From NCBI GenBank assembly GCA_964546565.1, contig CAZJKC010000017.1:1-29877 (forward strand): 29,877 nt of DNA, written 5' to 3'. Position numbers and translations under genes: made by a program. The notes beneath the pieces were generated by a model, which saw only the letters and a list, made by a program, of their open reading frames with translations, was not told the origin of the DNA and searched no databases. Shown in pieces: positions 22,566-29,877 of the stretch. The stretch's first letter is position 1. Each line of letters begins with the position of its first letter. Origin of the DNA: CAG-826 sp964546565. Its GTDB lineage: Bacteria > Bacillota_I > Bacilli_A > RFN20 > CAG-826.

Positions 22566-23417
22566 ATGAGAGAAATTAATAACGGATTATTCACGGGTGA
22601 AAGAGCTTTATATCATGAAGAAGATTTAAAAATAAACAATGCGACCTTCGATGATGGTGAATCGCCATTAAAAGAAGGGAATAATTTGATTATTAATCAA
22701 TGCACATTTAAATGGAAATATCCGTTATGGTATTGCTTTAATGTCGAAATGATTAATTCCACATTTTTAGAAACGGCACGGTCGGGTATTTGGTATACAA
22801 CAAATATTACTATATTGGATACTTTAATATCAGCTCCTAAAACATTTCGAAGATGTCAAAAAATAGTTTTAAACAATGTTTCATTGCCGTATGCTGATGA
22901 AACACTTTGGTATTGTGAGGATATTAAAATTAGTAATGCCAATGCGCGTGGTGATTATTTTGGATTGAATTCCCAAAATATATTTATAGAAAATTTTCAT
23001 TTAACAGGGAATTATGCTTTTGATGGCGGACAAAACATCGAAATACGTAATAGTGTTCTTTTATCAAAAGATGCCTTTTGGAATTGTGAAAATGTCACTA
23101 TTTATGATTCAGTAATTATTGGTGAATATTTGGGGTGGAATTCGAAAAATATAACATTTATACGTTGTCAAATTGATTCGAAACAAGGTATGTGCTATAT
23201 GGATAATGTTAAATTAGTGGATTGTGTTTTAAACAATACGGATTTAGCTTTTGAATTTTGTACTGTAAATGCAACGATAGTTTCTGAAGTTGATTCAATA
23301 AAAAATCCTATTTCTGGATGTATAAAAGCTAAAAAAATAAAGAAAATCATCCTTGATCGAAACTTAGTAAATGTTGATGATATTGAGATAAATGAGGGTT
23401 ATAAAGATGAAGAATAA
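22566..23417 (+). CDS. DUF3737 family right-handed beta-helix protein
   Basis: This 283-residue protein is made of repeating strands of the pattern N-x-TF/S-x-x-x-S-x-L/W. Examples are INNATFDDGESPLKEG, LIINQCTFKWKYPLWYC and the recurring WYC or WNC turns (about 55-185). This is the DUF3737 fold, a single-stranded beta-helix of unknown role, often in gut Firmicutes near metabolic enzymes. There is no signal peptide, so it is cytoplasmic. The frame opens at 22539, but AAGGA at 22552-22556 fits the ATG at 22566, giving MREINNGLFTGERALYHEEDL, the family start. It overlaps the next gene by 11 nt, so translation is probably coupled. Confidence 0.88.
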   Translation: MREINNGLFTGERALYHEEDLKINNATFDDGESPLKEGNNLIINQCTFKWKYPLWYCFNVEMINSTFLETARSGIWYTTNITILDTLISAPKTFRRCQKIVLNNVSLPYADETLWYCEDIKISNANARGDYFGLNSQNIFIENFHLTGNYAFDGGQNIEIRNSVLLSKDAFWNCENVTIYDSVIIGEYLGWNSKNITFIRCQIDSKQGMCYMDNVKLVDCVLNNTDLAFEFCTVNATIVSEVDSIKNPISGCIKAKKIKKIILDRNLVNVDDIEINEGYKDEE

Positions 23418-24570
23418 GTTTAATTTTGACAAAGAAATTGATCGTCGTCATACTTTTTCTTTAAAATGGGATGTCCAGGATAATGAATTACCGATGTGGG
23501 TAGCGGATATGGATTTTGAAGTTGCACCGCCCCTAAAAGAAGCTTTAATTAAACGAGCAGAACATGGTATTTTTGGATATTCTATTATACCTGATGAATT
23601 CTTTTTAAGTATCATTAATTGGTATACTGAAAGACATCATTTTGAAATTAATAAGGAGTGGATGATTTATTCTAATGGCGTTGTGGCCGCTATATCGTCA
23701 ATGGTGAGAAGATTGACTTCTCCTGGGGACCAAGTGTTAATTCAATCGCCCGTTTATAATATTTTTTATAATTCAATTATTAATAATAAGTGTCATGTTC
23801 TTTCTAATGATTTAGTTTATGAAAATGGGAAATATGAAATTGATTTTGATGATTTAGAAAAGAAATTAGCTGCTAAAGAAACAACATTAATGATTTTATG
23901 CAATCCTCATAATCCTATTGGAAAAATATGGAATGTGGAAGAATTACGTAAAATAGGGCATTTATGCCATAAATATAACGTTAAAGTTATTTCTGATGAA
24001 GTTCATTGCGAAATAGTAAATCCCGGATTAGAATATGTCCCCTTTTTATCAATCGATAACGTATGTCAAGAAGTTGGTATTGCTTGTATATCAATATCTA
24101 AGACTTTTAATATGGCGGGGATGCAATCGGCTTGTGTTATAGTGCCTAATAAAAAAACTTTTGCTGTTGTGGAAAGAGGTTTAAATACTGATGAAGTAGC
24201 TGAGCCTAATGCTTTTTCTATGCTTGCGAATATTACCGCTTTTAGTCAATGTGGAGAATGGGTTGAAGAAATGAAACAATATGTTTTTGAAAACAAGCAA
24301 ATAGTTTACGATTTTATTAAAAAAGAGTTACCTCTTTTGCATGTCGTTGAAAGTGAAGCTACTTATTTAATGTGGATAGACATTCAAAAATATCATGAAG
24401 ATTCGGTTTTCTTTTGCCAAATGATTAGAGAAAAGACGGGATTGTATATTAACGATGGGGCAGAATATGGTGAAAATGGGCGGCACTTTATTCGCATTAA
24501 TATTGCGACAACTAAGAAGAGATTGTATGATGGTTTGTCGAGATTAAAGAAAGCATTGGTGGAATTATAA
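23407..24570 (+). CDS. MalY/PatB-type PLP-dependent aminotransferase-like enzyme (putative C-S lyase)
   Basis: This 387-residue fold-type I PLP enzyme has the family start FDKEIDRRHTFSLKWD, then LPMWVADMDFEVAPP, NPHNPIGKIW, the cofactor-contact Asp in ISDEVHCEI, the Schiff-base lysine in SISKTFNMAGMQSA, and a final RINIA motif whose Arg binds the substrate carboxylate. MalY/PatB members split cystathionine or cysteine to thiol, ammonia and pyruvate. Aminotransferase activity is also known, so the exact reaction is open. ATG at 23392 is in frame, but GAGGG (23394-23398) places the start at 23407, inside the end of the DUF3737 gene. The next gene starts 1 nt after the stop. Confidence 0.9.
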   Translation: MKNKFNFDKEIDRRHTFSLKWDVQDNELPMWVADMDFEVAPPLKEALIKRAEHGIFGYSIIPDEFFLSIINWYTERHHFEINKEWMIYSNGVVAAISSMVRRLTSPGDQVLIQSPVYNIFYNSIINNKCHVLSNDLVYENGKYEIDFDDLEKKLAAKETTLMILCNPHNPIGKIWNVEELRKIGHLCHKYNVKVISDEVHCEIVNPGLEYVPFLSIDNVCQEVGIACISISKTFNMAGMQSACVIVPNKKTFAVVERGLNTDEVAEPNAFSMLANITAFSQCGEWVEEMKQYVFENKQIVYDFIKKELPLLHVVESEATYLMWIDIQKYHEDSVFFCQMIREKTGLYINDGAEYGENGRHFIRINIATTKKRLYDGLSRLKKALVEL

Positions 24571-24571
24571 T

Positions 24572-25288
24572 ATGGATAAGAGATTTGATCGAACATCGCT
24601 TCTTATTGGTGATGAAAAATTACAAGTATTAAAAGACAAGAAAGTCGCCATATTCGGTATTGGCGGTGTAGGTGGATATGTGGTTGAAGCTTTAGTAAGA
24701 AGTGGAATTGAACATTTTGCTCTTTTTGATGCTGATGAGGTTGATATTACTAATTTGAATCGACAAATAATCGCTTTAGATTCCTCTATTGGACAAAAGA
24801 AAGTGCAAGTGATGAAAAATAGAATGTTAGATATTAATCCTTGCGTGGAAGTAATGATTGATGATCGTTTTCTTTATGCCGATGATATTTCTTTTTTGCA
24901 TCTTGAACAATATGATTATATTGTGGACGCTATCGACACTATTTCAACCAAAATTGCGTTAATTGTCGAAGCGGATCAAAAAAATGTTCCTATTATCAGT
25001 TCAATGGGTACTGGGAATAAATTAAATCCAAGTTTACTTCGTATTGATGATATATATAAGACATCGATATGCCCGTTAGCTAGAGTAATGCGGTATGAAT
25101 TAAGAAAACAAGGTATTAAAAAACTAAAAGTAGTTTATTCGATAGAAAAGCCAATCTCTTTAACTTTTCAGCGCGAGAATGTTCTAGATAATGGTAAGGT
25201 CAAACGTTATCCAGGAAGTTTTGTCGCTGTTCCTGCAGTAGCGGGTTTCTTATTAGCGAGTGAAGTTATTAAAGATTTATTGAATTAG
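24572..25288 (+). CDS. tcdA: tRNA threonylcarbamoyladenosine dehydratase
   Basis: This 238-residue E1-like enzyme (TcdA/CsdL, ThiF superfamily) uses ATP to close threonylcarbamoyl-adenosine at position 37 of ANN-reading tRNAs into its cyclic form (ct6A). The nucleotide-binding loop FGIGGVGGYVVEALVRSGI (about 28-46), the FDADEVDITNLNRQ block (about 51-64) and the SSMGTGNKLNP / LRIDDIYKTSICPLARVMR region (about 145-175) are typical and separate it from ThiF or MoeB. Length fits the short form. It is packed tightly behind the MalY-like gene and forms an operon with it and DUF3737. It is a second tRNA-related function near the rtcB locus, but is in a separate transcription unit. Confidence 0.92.
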   Translation: MDKRFDRTSLLIGDEKLQVLKDKKVAIFGIGGVGGYVVEALVRSGIEHFALFDADEVDITNLNRQIIALDSSIGQKKVQVMKNRMLDINPCVEVMIDDRFLYADDISFLHLEQYDYIVDAIDTISTKIALIVEADQKNVPIISSMGTGNKLNPSLLRIDDIYKTSICPLARVMRYELRKQGIKKLKVVYSIEKPISLTFQRENVLDNGKVKRYPGSFVAVPAVAGFLLASEVIKDLLN

Positions 25289-25316
25289 TCTTTAAAAAAT
25301 GTTTATTTTTATGATA

Positions 25317-25367
25317 TGCGGTCAATAATTTCCTGTGTAAAACATAAATATTTGTTAGGAGACCGCA
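25317..25367 (+). promoter_or_regulatory. Inverted repeat TGCGGTC / GACCGCA in the Clp leader
   Basis: TGCGGTC (25317-25323) and GACCGCA (25361-25367) are a perfect 7-bp inverted repeat enclosing 37 nt. The right arm begins at the last G of the AGGAG ribosome binding site (25357-25361). It could be an RNA stem that affects translation or an operator. It is neither a CIRCE element nor a full CtsR box. Confidence 0.45.
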
Positions 25368-25372
25368 AAAGC

Positions 25373-27436
25373 ATGTTGGAAAAATTTTCTTTAGAAGCAC
25401 AAAAAGTTATTGCTGTAGCTGAATCTTTAGCGTTTGATTTGGCATGTTCCTATATTGGAAAAGAGCATTTACTGCTATCCTTTTTAAAGTTAAAGGATTC
25501 TATCTTGGCGCAAGAGCTAAAAAGATATGATATTTCTTATGATTTATTTTTAAAAGAAGTACAAGATCATCATCCCAAAGCGGAAGATGTTTTCTTTATG
25601 GAATATTCCTCATCATTGAAAACATTATTTGACTTGGCTATCGGTAAAAGTAAAGACCAAAAAGAAGAAAAAGTATCTTTAGAATCATTAGCGATTGTTC
25701 TTTTAGAAAATGATGCTGGTATTGTAGCTGATTTCTTAACAAAACAAAAGGTGGATAAGAAAGAAATTATGGCTCGTATTAGTAAAGTATCTAAAAAGAA
25801 AAGTGAATTAGAGACAATTATCGATTTGCATGAGTTAAGTCGTGGAAAAAAAGATCCATTGATTGGTCGAGAATTAGAATTAGAACAACTCATTAGAGCT
25901 TTGTTAAGAAGAAATAAACCGAATGCCTTATTAATAGGAGAGCCTGGCATTGGTAAGACCGCAATTGTTGAGGAATTAGCGGTGTTGTTATCGCAAAATA
26001 AAATAAAAGGCTTAGAAAATAAAAGAATTTATGAATTAGATTTATCATCAGTTGTTGGCGGAACAAAATATCGTGGGGAATTTGAAGAGAAATTAAAAAA
26101 GATTATTCGCAAGGTTAAAGATGACGGGAATGCGATATTATTCATTGATGAAATACATAATGTTATCAAAGCTGGGGGAGCAGAAGGGGCTATCGACGCT
26201 AGCAATATTTTAAAACCGTACCTTAGTCGTGGTGATATTCAATTGATAGGCGCCACAACGATTGATGAATATCATGCCACAATCGCTAAAGATAAAGCAT
26301 TAAGTCGGAGATTTCAAATTATTAAAATTAAACCATCAACATTATTGGAAACAAAAAAGATTATTAAGACATTATTACCATTATATGAAGCTCATTATCA
26401 TATTAAAATACCGCGAGGACTTGCCGATTATATCGTGGAAATGGCTGATAAATATTTGCCATCGCGTACTTTCCCTGATAAAGCCATTGATATTTTGGAT
26501 AATAGTTGTGTGGCCGCTAAACAAGTATTGAACAAAGATGACATTGTGAAGACAATTGAAACATTTTATGGGGTGGCTATTGATACTCAAAATAGAGCGT
26601 TAGTTACAAAAAGGATGCTCCAAGATAAAATATTTGGGCAAAAAATAGCAATTGAAAAGATATATCGATGGTTAATTATGGTTGAAAAAGGATTCAAATT
26701 ACCAAAAAGGCCACTTTCTGTATTACTTTTCATCGGACCTTCTGGTGTTGGTAAGAGTGAAACGGCTAAATTGATGGCTTCAAGTTTCCTTCGTAATGAA
26801 GAAGCGTTAATCAAAATTGATATGAATAGTTTTCAAGATGCCGCCTCTTTAAATAAATTGGTAGGTTCACCACCCGGTTATGCAGGAACAAATGAAAAGC
26901 CAACATTACTTAAGAAGATGCTAACATATCCTAACGCTATTGTATTGTTGGATGAAATTGAAAAAGCCCATATCGATGTTTTAGACTTCTTTTTAAATAT
27001 TTTTGATGAAGGATATTTTTATGATTCACATCAAGAAAAAATCGATTGCACTAATATGATATTTATTATGACATCGGATGTCGGCTTTGCTCAAAATGAT
27101 TCATTTTCGCAGTTTATACATCGTGATTATGATAAGAAAGATGCGGATATTTACAAAGTTTTATCAAAAAGATTTAAACAATCATTTTTAAATAGAATAG
27201 ATGAGATTATTGCCTTTACATATTTAGATAACGATGCAGAACAGCGACTTATTAGAAAATATCAGCAAGAATTAAATAGTCAAAACAATATGGAAGTTGC
27301 GCATGCTTTTGATTCTTTTAGTATTCATATTGATGATCATGAATTGTCAAAGTATGGGGCGCGCCTGATTAGAAGAGAAGTAGTTAATGCCGTAGCTAAT
27401 TTTTTAGAAAATAGTGAAAAAGAAAAGGCAAAATAA
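25373..27436 (+). CDS. ClpC/ClpA-like two-domain AAA+ unfoldase, short form
   Basis: This 687-residue Hsp100-type ATPase has a Clp N domain (about 1-140), a first AAA+ module with Walker A GEPGIGKT (189-196), Walker B D259-E260 and arginine residues in SRRFQ (311-315), and a second with GPSGVGKS (455-462) and D527-E528. The coiled middle domain that ClpC and ClpB carry in the first module is missing: the helix ending CVAAKQVL leads straight to DDIVKTI. The loop where ClpA and ClpC have the ClpP-binding I/L/V-G-F/L appears as DSFSQF, so ClpP docking may be altered. The frame opens at 25316, but the ATG after AGGAG gives the family start (LEKFSLEAQKVI). No terminator separates it from tcdA, so co-transcription is likely. 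Confidence 0.9.
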   Translation: MLEKFSLEAQKVIAVAESLAFDLACSYIGKEHLLLSFLKLKDSILAQELKRYDISYDLFLKEVQDHHPKAEDVFFMEYSSSLKTLFDLAIGKSKDQKEEKVSLESLAIVLLENDAGIVADFLTKQKVDKKEIMARISKVSKKKSELETIIDLHELSRGKKDPLIGRELELEQLIRALLRRNKPNALLIGEPGIGKTAIVEELAVLLSQNKIKGLENKRIYELDLSSVVGGTKYRGEFEEKLKKIIRKVKDDGNAILFIDEIHNVIKAGGAEGAIDASNILKPYLSRGDIQLIGATTIDEYHATIAKDKALSRRFQIIKIKPSTLLETKKIIKTLLPLYEAHYHIKIPRGLADYIVEMADKYLPSRTFPDKAIDILDNSCVAAKQVLNKDDIVKTIETFYGVAIDTQNRALVTKRMLQDKIFGQKIAIEKIYRWLIMVEKGFKLPKRPLSVLLFIGPSGVGKSETAKLMASSFLRNEEALIKIDMNSFQDAASLNKLVGSPPGYAGTNEKPTLLKKMLTYPNAIVLLDEIEKAHIDVLDFFLNIFDEGYFYDSHQEKIDCTNMIFIMTSDVGFAQNDSFSQFIHRDYDKKDADIYKVLSKRFKQSFLNRIDEIIAFTYLDNDAEQRLIRKYQQELNSQNNMEVAHAFDSFSIHIDDHELSKYGARLIRREVVNAVANFLENSEKEKAK

Positions 27437-27514
27437 GCAATAAAATAGGTATTTTGCTATTGCAAGCGTAATAATAGTGGGGGCGACGATTCACACTAAA
27501 AATTGCGCTTTTTG

Positions 27515-27543
27515 TTTACAAAGACATTGAATTATTATATAAT
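27515..27543 (+). promoter_or_regulatory. Promoter of the rpsF-ssb-rpsR operon
   Basis: TTTACA (27515-27520) and a perfect TATAAT (27538-27543) are spaced by 17 bp. It is the best plus-strand promoter in the window and lies about 90 nt ahead of rpsF. Confidence 0.85.
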
Positions 27544-27561
27544 AATTCCGCTATGGAAGAA

Positions 27562-27615
27562 GGACATAGTGAATACTCTCTGTCAACTATGAAAATTAAG
27601 TTGACCAGATTGTCC
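27562..27615 (+). promoter_or_regulatory. Structured rpsF leader, possible S6:S18 autoregulatory site
   Basis: GGACA (27562-27566) pairs with TGTCC (27611-27615), enclosing a hairpin of GTCAACT (27582-27588) with AGTTGAC (27599-27605). CATAGT (27565-27570) can pair instead with ACTATG (27586-27591). Leaders of rpsF operons often carry an S6:S18-binding structure with a CCG motif. A CCG occurs at 27548-27550, but I could not place it in the expected bulge. Confidence 0.5.
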
Positions 27616-27635
27616 AAAGGGAGGTGTACTTACAC

Positions 27636-27926
27636 ATGAAAAAGTACGAAATTATGTATATTGTCAAAGCTAATCTTGATGAAACTGCTCGCAATGAAGT
27701 AATTGCTAAAGTGAACTCCATTATTACTGATAATGGTGGCACAATTGATAATGTCAATGAGTGGGGATTACGTGATTTAGCTTACGCAATCGATGATGAA
27801 ACAAAAGGCTATTACGTTATTGTTAAAGTAACAGCTGATGCATCTGCTACTAATGAGTTTGATCGTCTTGCCAAAATAAACAACAATATTCTTCGTCATT
27901 TAATTGTTGTTGATCATGCTGAATAA
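27636..27926 (+). CDS. rpsF: 30S ribosomal protein bS6
   Basis: This 96-residue protein begins MKKYEIMYIVKANLDE and contains WGLRDLAYAIDDETKGYYVIV and NNILRHLIV, the standard bS6 blocks. It binds bS18 and the central domain of 16S rRNA. GTG at 27624 is in frame, but GGGAGGTG (27619-27626) directs starting at the ATG at 27636. It is the first gene of the classic rpsF-ssb-rpsR operon. Confidence 0.97.
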   Translation: MKKYEIMYIVKANLDETARNEVIAKVNSIITDNGGTIDNVNEWGLRDLAYAIDDETKGYYVIVKVTADASATNEFDRLAKINNNILRHLIVVDHAE

Positions 27927-27946
27927 TAATTAAGGAGGATTTCAAA

Positions 27947-28396
27947 ATGATTAATCGTGTCGTTTTAGTCGGTCGTTTAACAAGAGATCCAGAACTTCGC
28001 AGAACTAGTTCCGGAATTGCTGTCGCTTCCTTCACAATCGCGGTCGATAATCGCGTTAAAAGCGGTGCAGAAAAAAGTGCTAGTTTTATTCCATGCACAG
28101 TATGGAATCAAGCTGCGGATAATATGGCTAAGTTTACTCGAAAAGGTTCATTAGTAGGAATAGAAGGACGTTTAAATCAAAGAACGTATGATGCTAAAGA
28201 TGGACGTCGTGTCAATGTTTTAGAAGTTATTTGTGACACTGTTCAATTCTTAGATCCTAAAGGTTCTACAAATGTTGAAAATACAACAGCTTCCCAACCG
28301 GAAACTCCGTTTGCGCAAGCGAATACCAATTCTGAGGAAACAAGCGATAGAAATTTATCATCTATTGATATTACAGATGATGATTTTCCGTTTTAA
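27947..28396 (+). CDS. ssb: Single-stranded DNA-binding protein
   Basis: This 149-residue protein has an OB fold (about 1-105: MINRVVLVGRLTRDPELRRT, FTIAVDN, IPCTVWNQAADN, GSLVGIEGRLNQRTYD). A flexible linker (about 106-138) leads to the acidic tip DDDFPF that recruits replication and repair proteins. It coats single-stranded DNA in replication and recombination. AAGGAGG precedes the ATG. Placed between the two ribosomal protein genes as in most Firmicutes. Confidence 0.97.
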   Translation: MINRVVLVGRLTRDPELRRTSSGIAVASFTIAVDNRVKSGAEKSASFIPCTVWNQAADNMAKFTRKGSLVGIEGRLNQRTYDAKDGRRVNVLEVICDTVQFLDPKGSTNVENTTASQPETPFAQANTNSEETSDRNLSSIDITDDDFPF

Positions 28397-28427
28397 AAAT
28401 TGAATAAAGAAAGGTGGTTGAAACAAA

Positions 28428-28655
28428 ATGGGTTTCAAAAAAATTAGACCTCGTAAAAAGGTTTGCTATTTCACCAAAAACAAAATTGCTTACATCGATT
28501 ATAAAGATGTTGAATTATTAAAGCGCTTTATCTCACCAAATGGTAAGATCACTCCTCGTCGTGTGACAGGAACATGCGCCAAATACCAACGTGAATTAGC
28601 TAAAGCAATTAAAAATGCTCGTTATATGGCTTTATTACCATATGTAATTGATTAA
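28428..28655 (+). CDS. rpsR: 30S ribosomal protein bS18
   Basis: This 75-residue basic protein with RPRKKVCYFTKNKIAYIDYKD, LLKRFISPNGKITPRRVTGT and ALLPYV near the end is a full-length bS18. It pairs with bS6 in the platform of the small subunit. AAAGGTGG lies about 10 nt upstream, and the operon terminator follows the stop. Confidence 0.98.
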   Translation: MGFKKIRPRKKVCYFTKNKIAYIDYKDVELLKRFISPNGKITPRRVTGTCAKYQRELAKAIKNARYMALLPYVID

Positions 28656-28671
28656 TTAGAAGTTAGAATGT

Positions 28672-28702
28672 ACTGTAAAACCTAGTGTTTTACAGTTTTT
28701 TT
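28672..28702 (+). terminator. Intrinsic terminator of the rpsF operon
   Basis: ACTGTAAAAC (28672-28681) pairs perfectly with GTTTTACAGT (28687-28696) over a 5-nt loop, followed by a run of seven T residues. Confidence 0.95.
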
Positions 28703-28784
28703 AATGTTTTTATAGAGGATTAGCTTTGTTAATTAGTTAAGAAAAAAATAAAAGGGGAAAGATAAATATTTATTATCATTATTG

Positions 28785-28793
28785 TGCTAAAAT
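28785..28793 (+). promoter_or_regulatory. Possible extended -10 box ahead of the YybS-like gene
   Basis: TGCTAAAAT, an extended -10 with five of six consensus bases, lies 36 nt before the start codon. No convincing -35 is seen. Confidence 0.4.
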
Positions 28794-28829
28794 GTTTATA
28801 GCAATTTTCAAGATTAGGAGGAGAATTTT

Positions 28830-29765
28830 ATGAAAAAGGTAAAGTATTTAACAGATGCTGCAATGACAACCGCTATTATGATAGCAATTCTCCTTTTTTC
28901 TCATTTAACCGGTGCAGAAATAGAAGAATTATTTCCTTTTTTAATCCCTATTCCCGTAGCTATTTATACCATTAAATATGGTTTTCGCAAGGGATTAATC
29001 CCTTTTGTTGCGATTTCCTCTTTATCTTTATTCCATAATCCTATTCATGGACTAATATATATTACAAGTGGCAACTTAATAGGCCTTATTTATGGAACTT
29101 GTTCACGGCATTATTCTCATAAGCAAGTTAATATTCTAGTAGCTATTCTAGGCTCTTTAGTAACTAATGTTTTAACACTAGTGGTATTTTCTCATCTTCT
29201 TTATGGTTATACAATCTTAGAAGAAATTCAAAGTATTGTTCAATCATTTTTCACGCGGTTTGCCATCGAAAATATGGCTCTAAAATCAGTAGTAGATGCG
29301 ATAGCGGTGGGCTTGATACCTAGTATTATTGCTATTTTAAGCATAGTAGAAGGTCTATGTTTTTACTATGCCGTTTCCTTTTTAAGTAAACGTATTATTG
29401 AACATTCAACAAATTATTCTTTAAAATTTTATTTAAAGAAAATGCCATTATGGATTGATGTTGTTTTTATAGCATTGTTGATTTTTATTTTTATTTCTTT
29501 TTTTAATATTGATAAAGTAGTCGGGATATATAAAGTGATTTGGTTAGTTGCTATTAATGCCGTAGCGATTCTTAATTTAGCCTATATTGTTGTATCTTTG
29601 TTTTTTATAGCTTCAGTGGCTCATAAAAAAAAGAAAATGGTTATTTATTATATTTCATGTTTATTTCTTCTTTTCTTTCCGCTTCATGTTTTAAATGGAT
29701 TAGTTGTGTCAGTATTTTATAATGTCAACATTCTTTTTGCTAAAAAAACGAAAAAAGACTATTAG
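28830..29765 (+). CDS. DUF2232 (YybS-like) integral membrane protein
   Basis: This 311-residue protein is very hydrophobic, with about eight membrane segments (near 10-27, 37-50, 55-70, 78-92, 102-122, 155-185, 208-226 and 238-262) and a last one near 270-298. The N-terminal half (FPFLIPIPVAIYTIKYGFRKG, then GNLIGLIYG) matches the DUF2232/YybS pattern, which resembles substrate-binding S components of transporters. The position after rpsF-ssb-rpsR is the usual one for YybS, normally followed by the c-di-AMP phosphodiesterase gdpP and rplI, which would lie beyond the window. AGGAGGAGA precedes the ATG. The function is unknown in the family. Confidence 0.82.
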   Translation: MKKVKYLTDAAMTTAIMIAILLFSHLTGAEIEELFPFLIPIPVAIYTIKYGFRKGLIPFVAISSLSLFHNPIHGLIYITSGNLIGLIYGTCSRHYSHKQVNILVAILGSLVTNVLTLVVFSHLLYGYTILEEIQSIVQSFFTRFAIENMALKSVVDAIAVGLIPSIIAILSIVEGLCFYYAVSFLSKRIIEHSTNYSLKFYLKKMPLWIDVVFIALLIFIFISFFNIDKVVGIYKVIWLVAINAVAILNLAYIVVSLFFIASVAHKKKKMVIYYISCLFLLFFPLHVLNGLVVSVFYNVNILFAKKTKKDY

Positions 29766-29877
29766 AAACTTTTAGTTTCTTAATACTTAAGTTTAGCAGA
29801 ATAATAGAAAAAAATTAAAAAATAAAATAGATAAAAGTGGTGTTTTTTTATAAAAATAAGGCAAAAATTAAAAAAAC
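29764..29877. other. AT-rich tail of the window with a small hairpin
   Basis: AGAAACT (29764-29770) and AGTTTCT (29774-29780) form a 7-bp hairpin overlapping the stop codon, with only a weak T run after it. The remaining sequence to the edge is AT-rich with no gene start seen. Confidence 0.5.

Noticed and set aside
25317..25330. CtsR operator ahead of the Clp gene
   Set aside because: Only one GGTCAAT-like heptamer is present. The tandem second heptamer of a CtsR box is missing.
27437..27462. Terminator after the Clp gene
   Set aside because: GCAAT and ATTGC arms can pair around AAAATA/TATTTT, but the loop is too tight and no T run follows.

Overview
This is an AT-rich stretch of a bacterial chromosome. 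Gene order and protein types (rpsF-ssb-rpsR followed by a YybS-like protein, rpmE-metG, a RlmD-type methyltransferase, a Clp ATPase, strong AAAGGAGG ribosome binding sites) point to the Firmicutes, class Bacilli, probably an Erysipelotrichia- or Mollicutes-related gut anaerobe. Trp is always TGG and TGA ends only one of the intact genes read here, so the standard bacterial code fits. No rRNA, tRNA or CRISPR array is visible.

Layout. 1-330: the 5' end of an IS3-type transposase orfA on the minus strand, its presumed end repeats, and a (GT)10-G13 tract sitting between promoter-like boxes ahead of a small membrane zinc-ribbon protein (363-812). 1448-4974: a heterodimeric ABC exporter with one degenerate ATP site. 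4992-6774: a NYN-LOTUS putative RNase and a membrane protein. 6942-10224: housekeeping genes rpmE, metG and rlmD, each followed by an intrinsic terminator. 10400-16050: an accessory island with a G+C-rich AlbA_2 regulator whose 3' end runs into a decayed AT-rich reading frame, a second AlbA_2 regulator with a Cro-type repressor (minus strand), a broken serine recombinase, and an AAA-DUF4143 ATPase whose promoter lies between two identical 25-bp repeats. 16385-17155: a PPP-type phosphatase.

17186-22525 is the most interesting part, an RNA-repair locus. Two overlapping WYL-domain regulators end at a terminator. About 310 nt of non-coding sequence follow, packed with hairpins, and then the RNA ligase rtcB and a DUF2828/TROVE-like von Willebrand protein (Ro60-like architecture), closed by a terminator. 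Two hairpins in the gap are tandem repeats at 60-nt spacing whose closing stems differ by two compensatory base-pair changes. A third, 21-bp stem shares internal sequence with the first. The arrangement matches the logic of known rsr-Y RNA-rtcB operons, with WYL proteins in the regulator position, so the gap is a candidate source of Y-RNA-like transcripts or a structured rtcB leader.

22566-27436 holds a DUF3737 beta-helix protein, a MalY-type PLP enzyme, tcdA and a short Clp ATPase, the first three with overlapping or nearly touching frames. 27515-28702 is the rpsF-ssb-rpsR operon with a good promoter, a structured leader and a terminator. The window closes with a DUF2232/YybS-like membrane protein.
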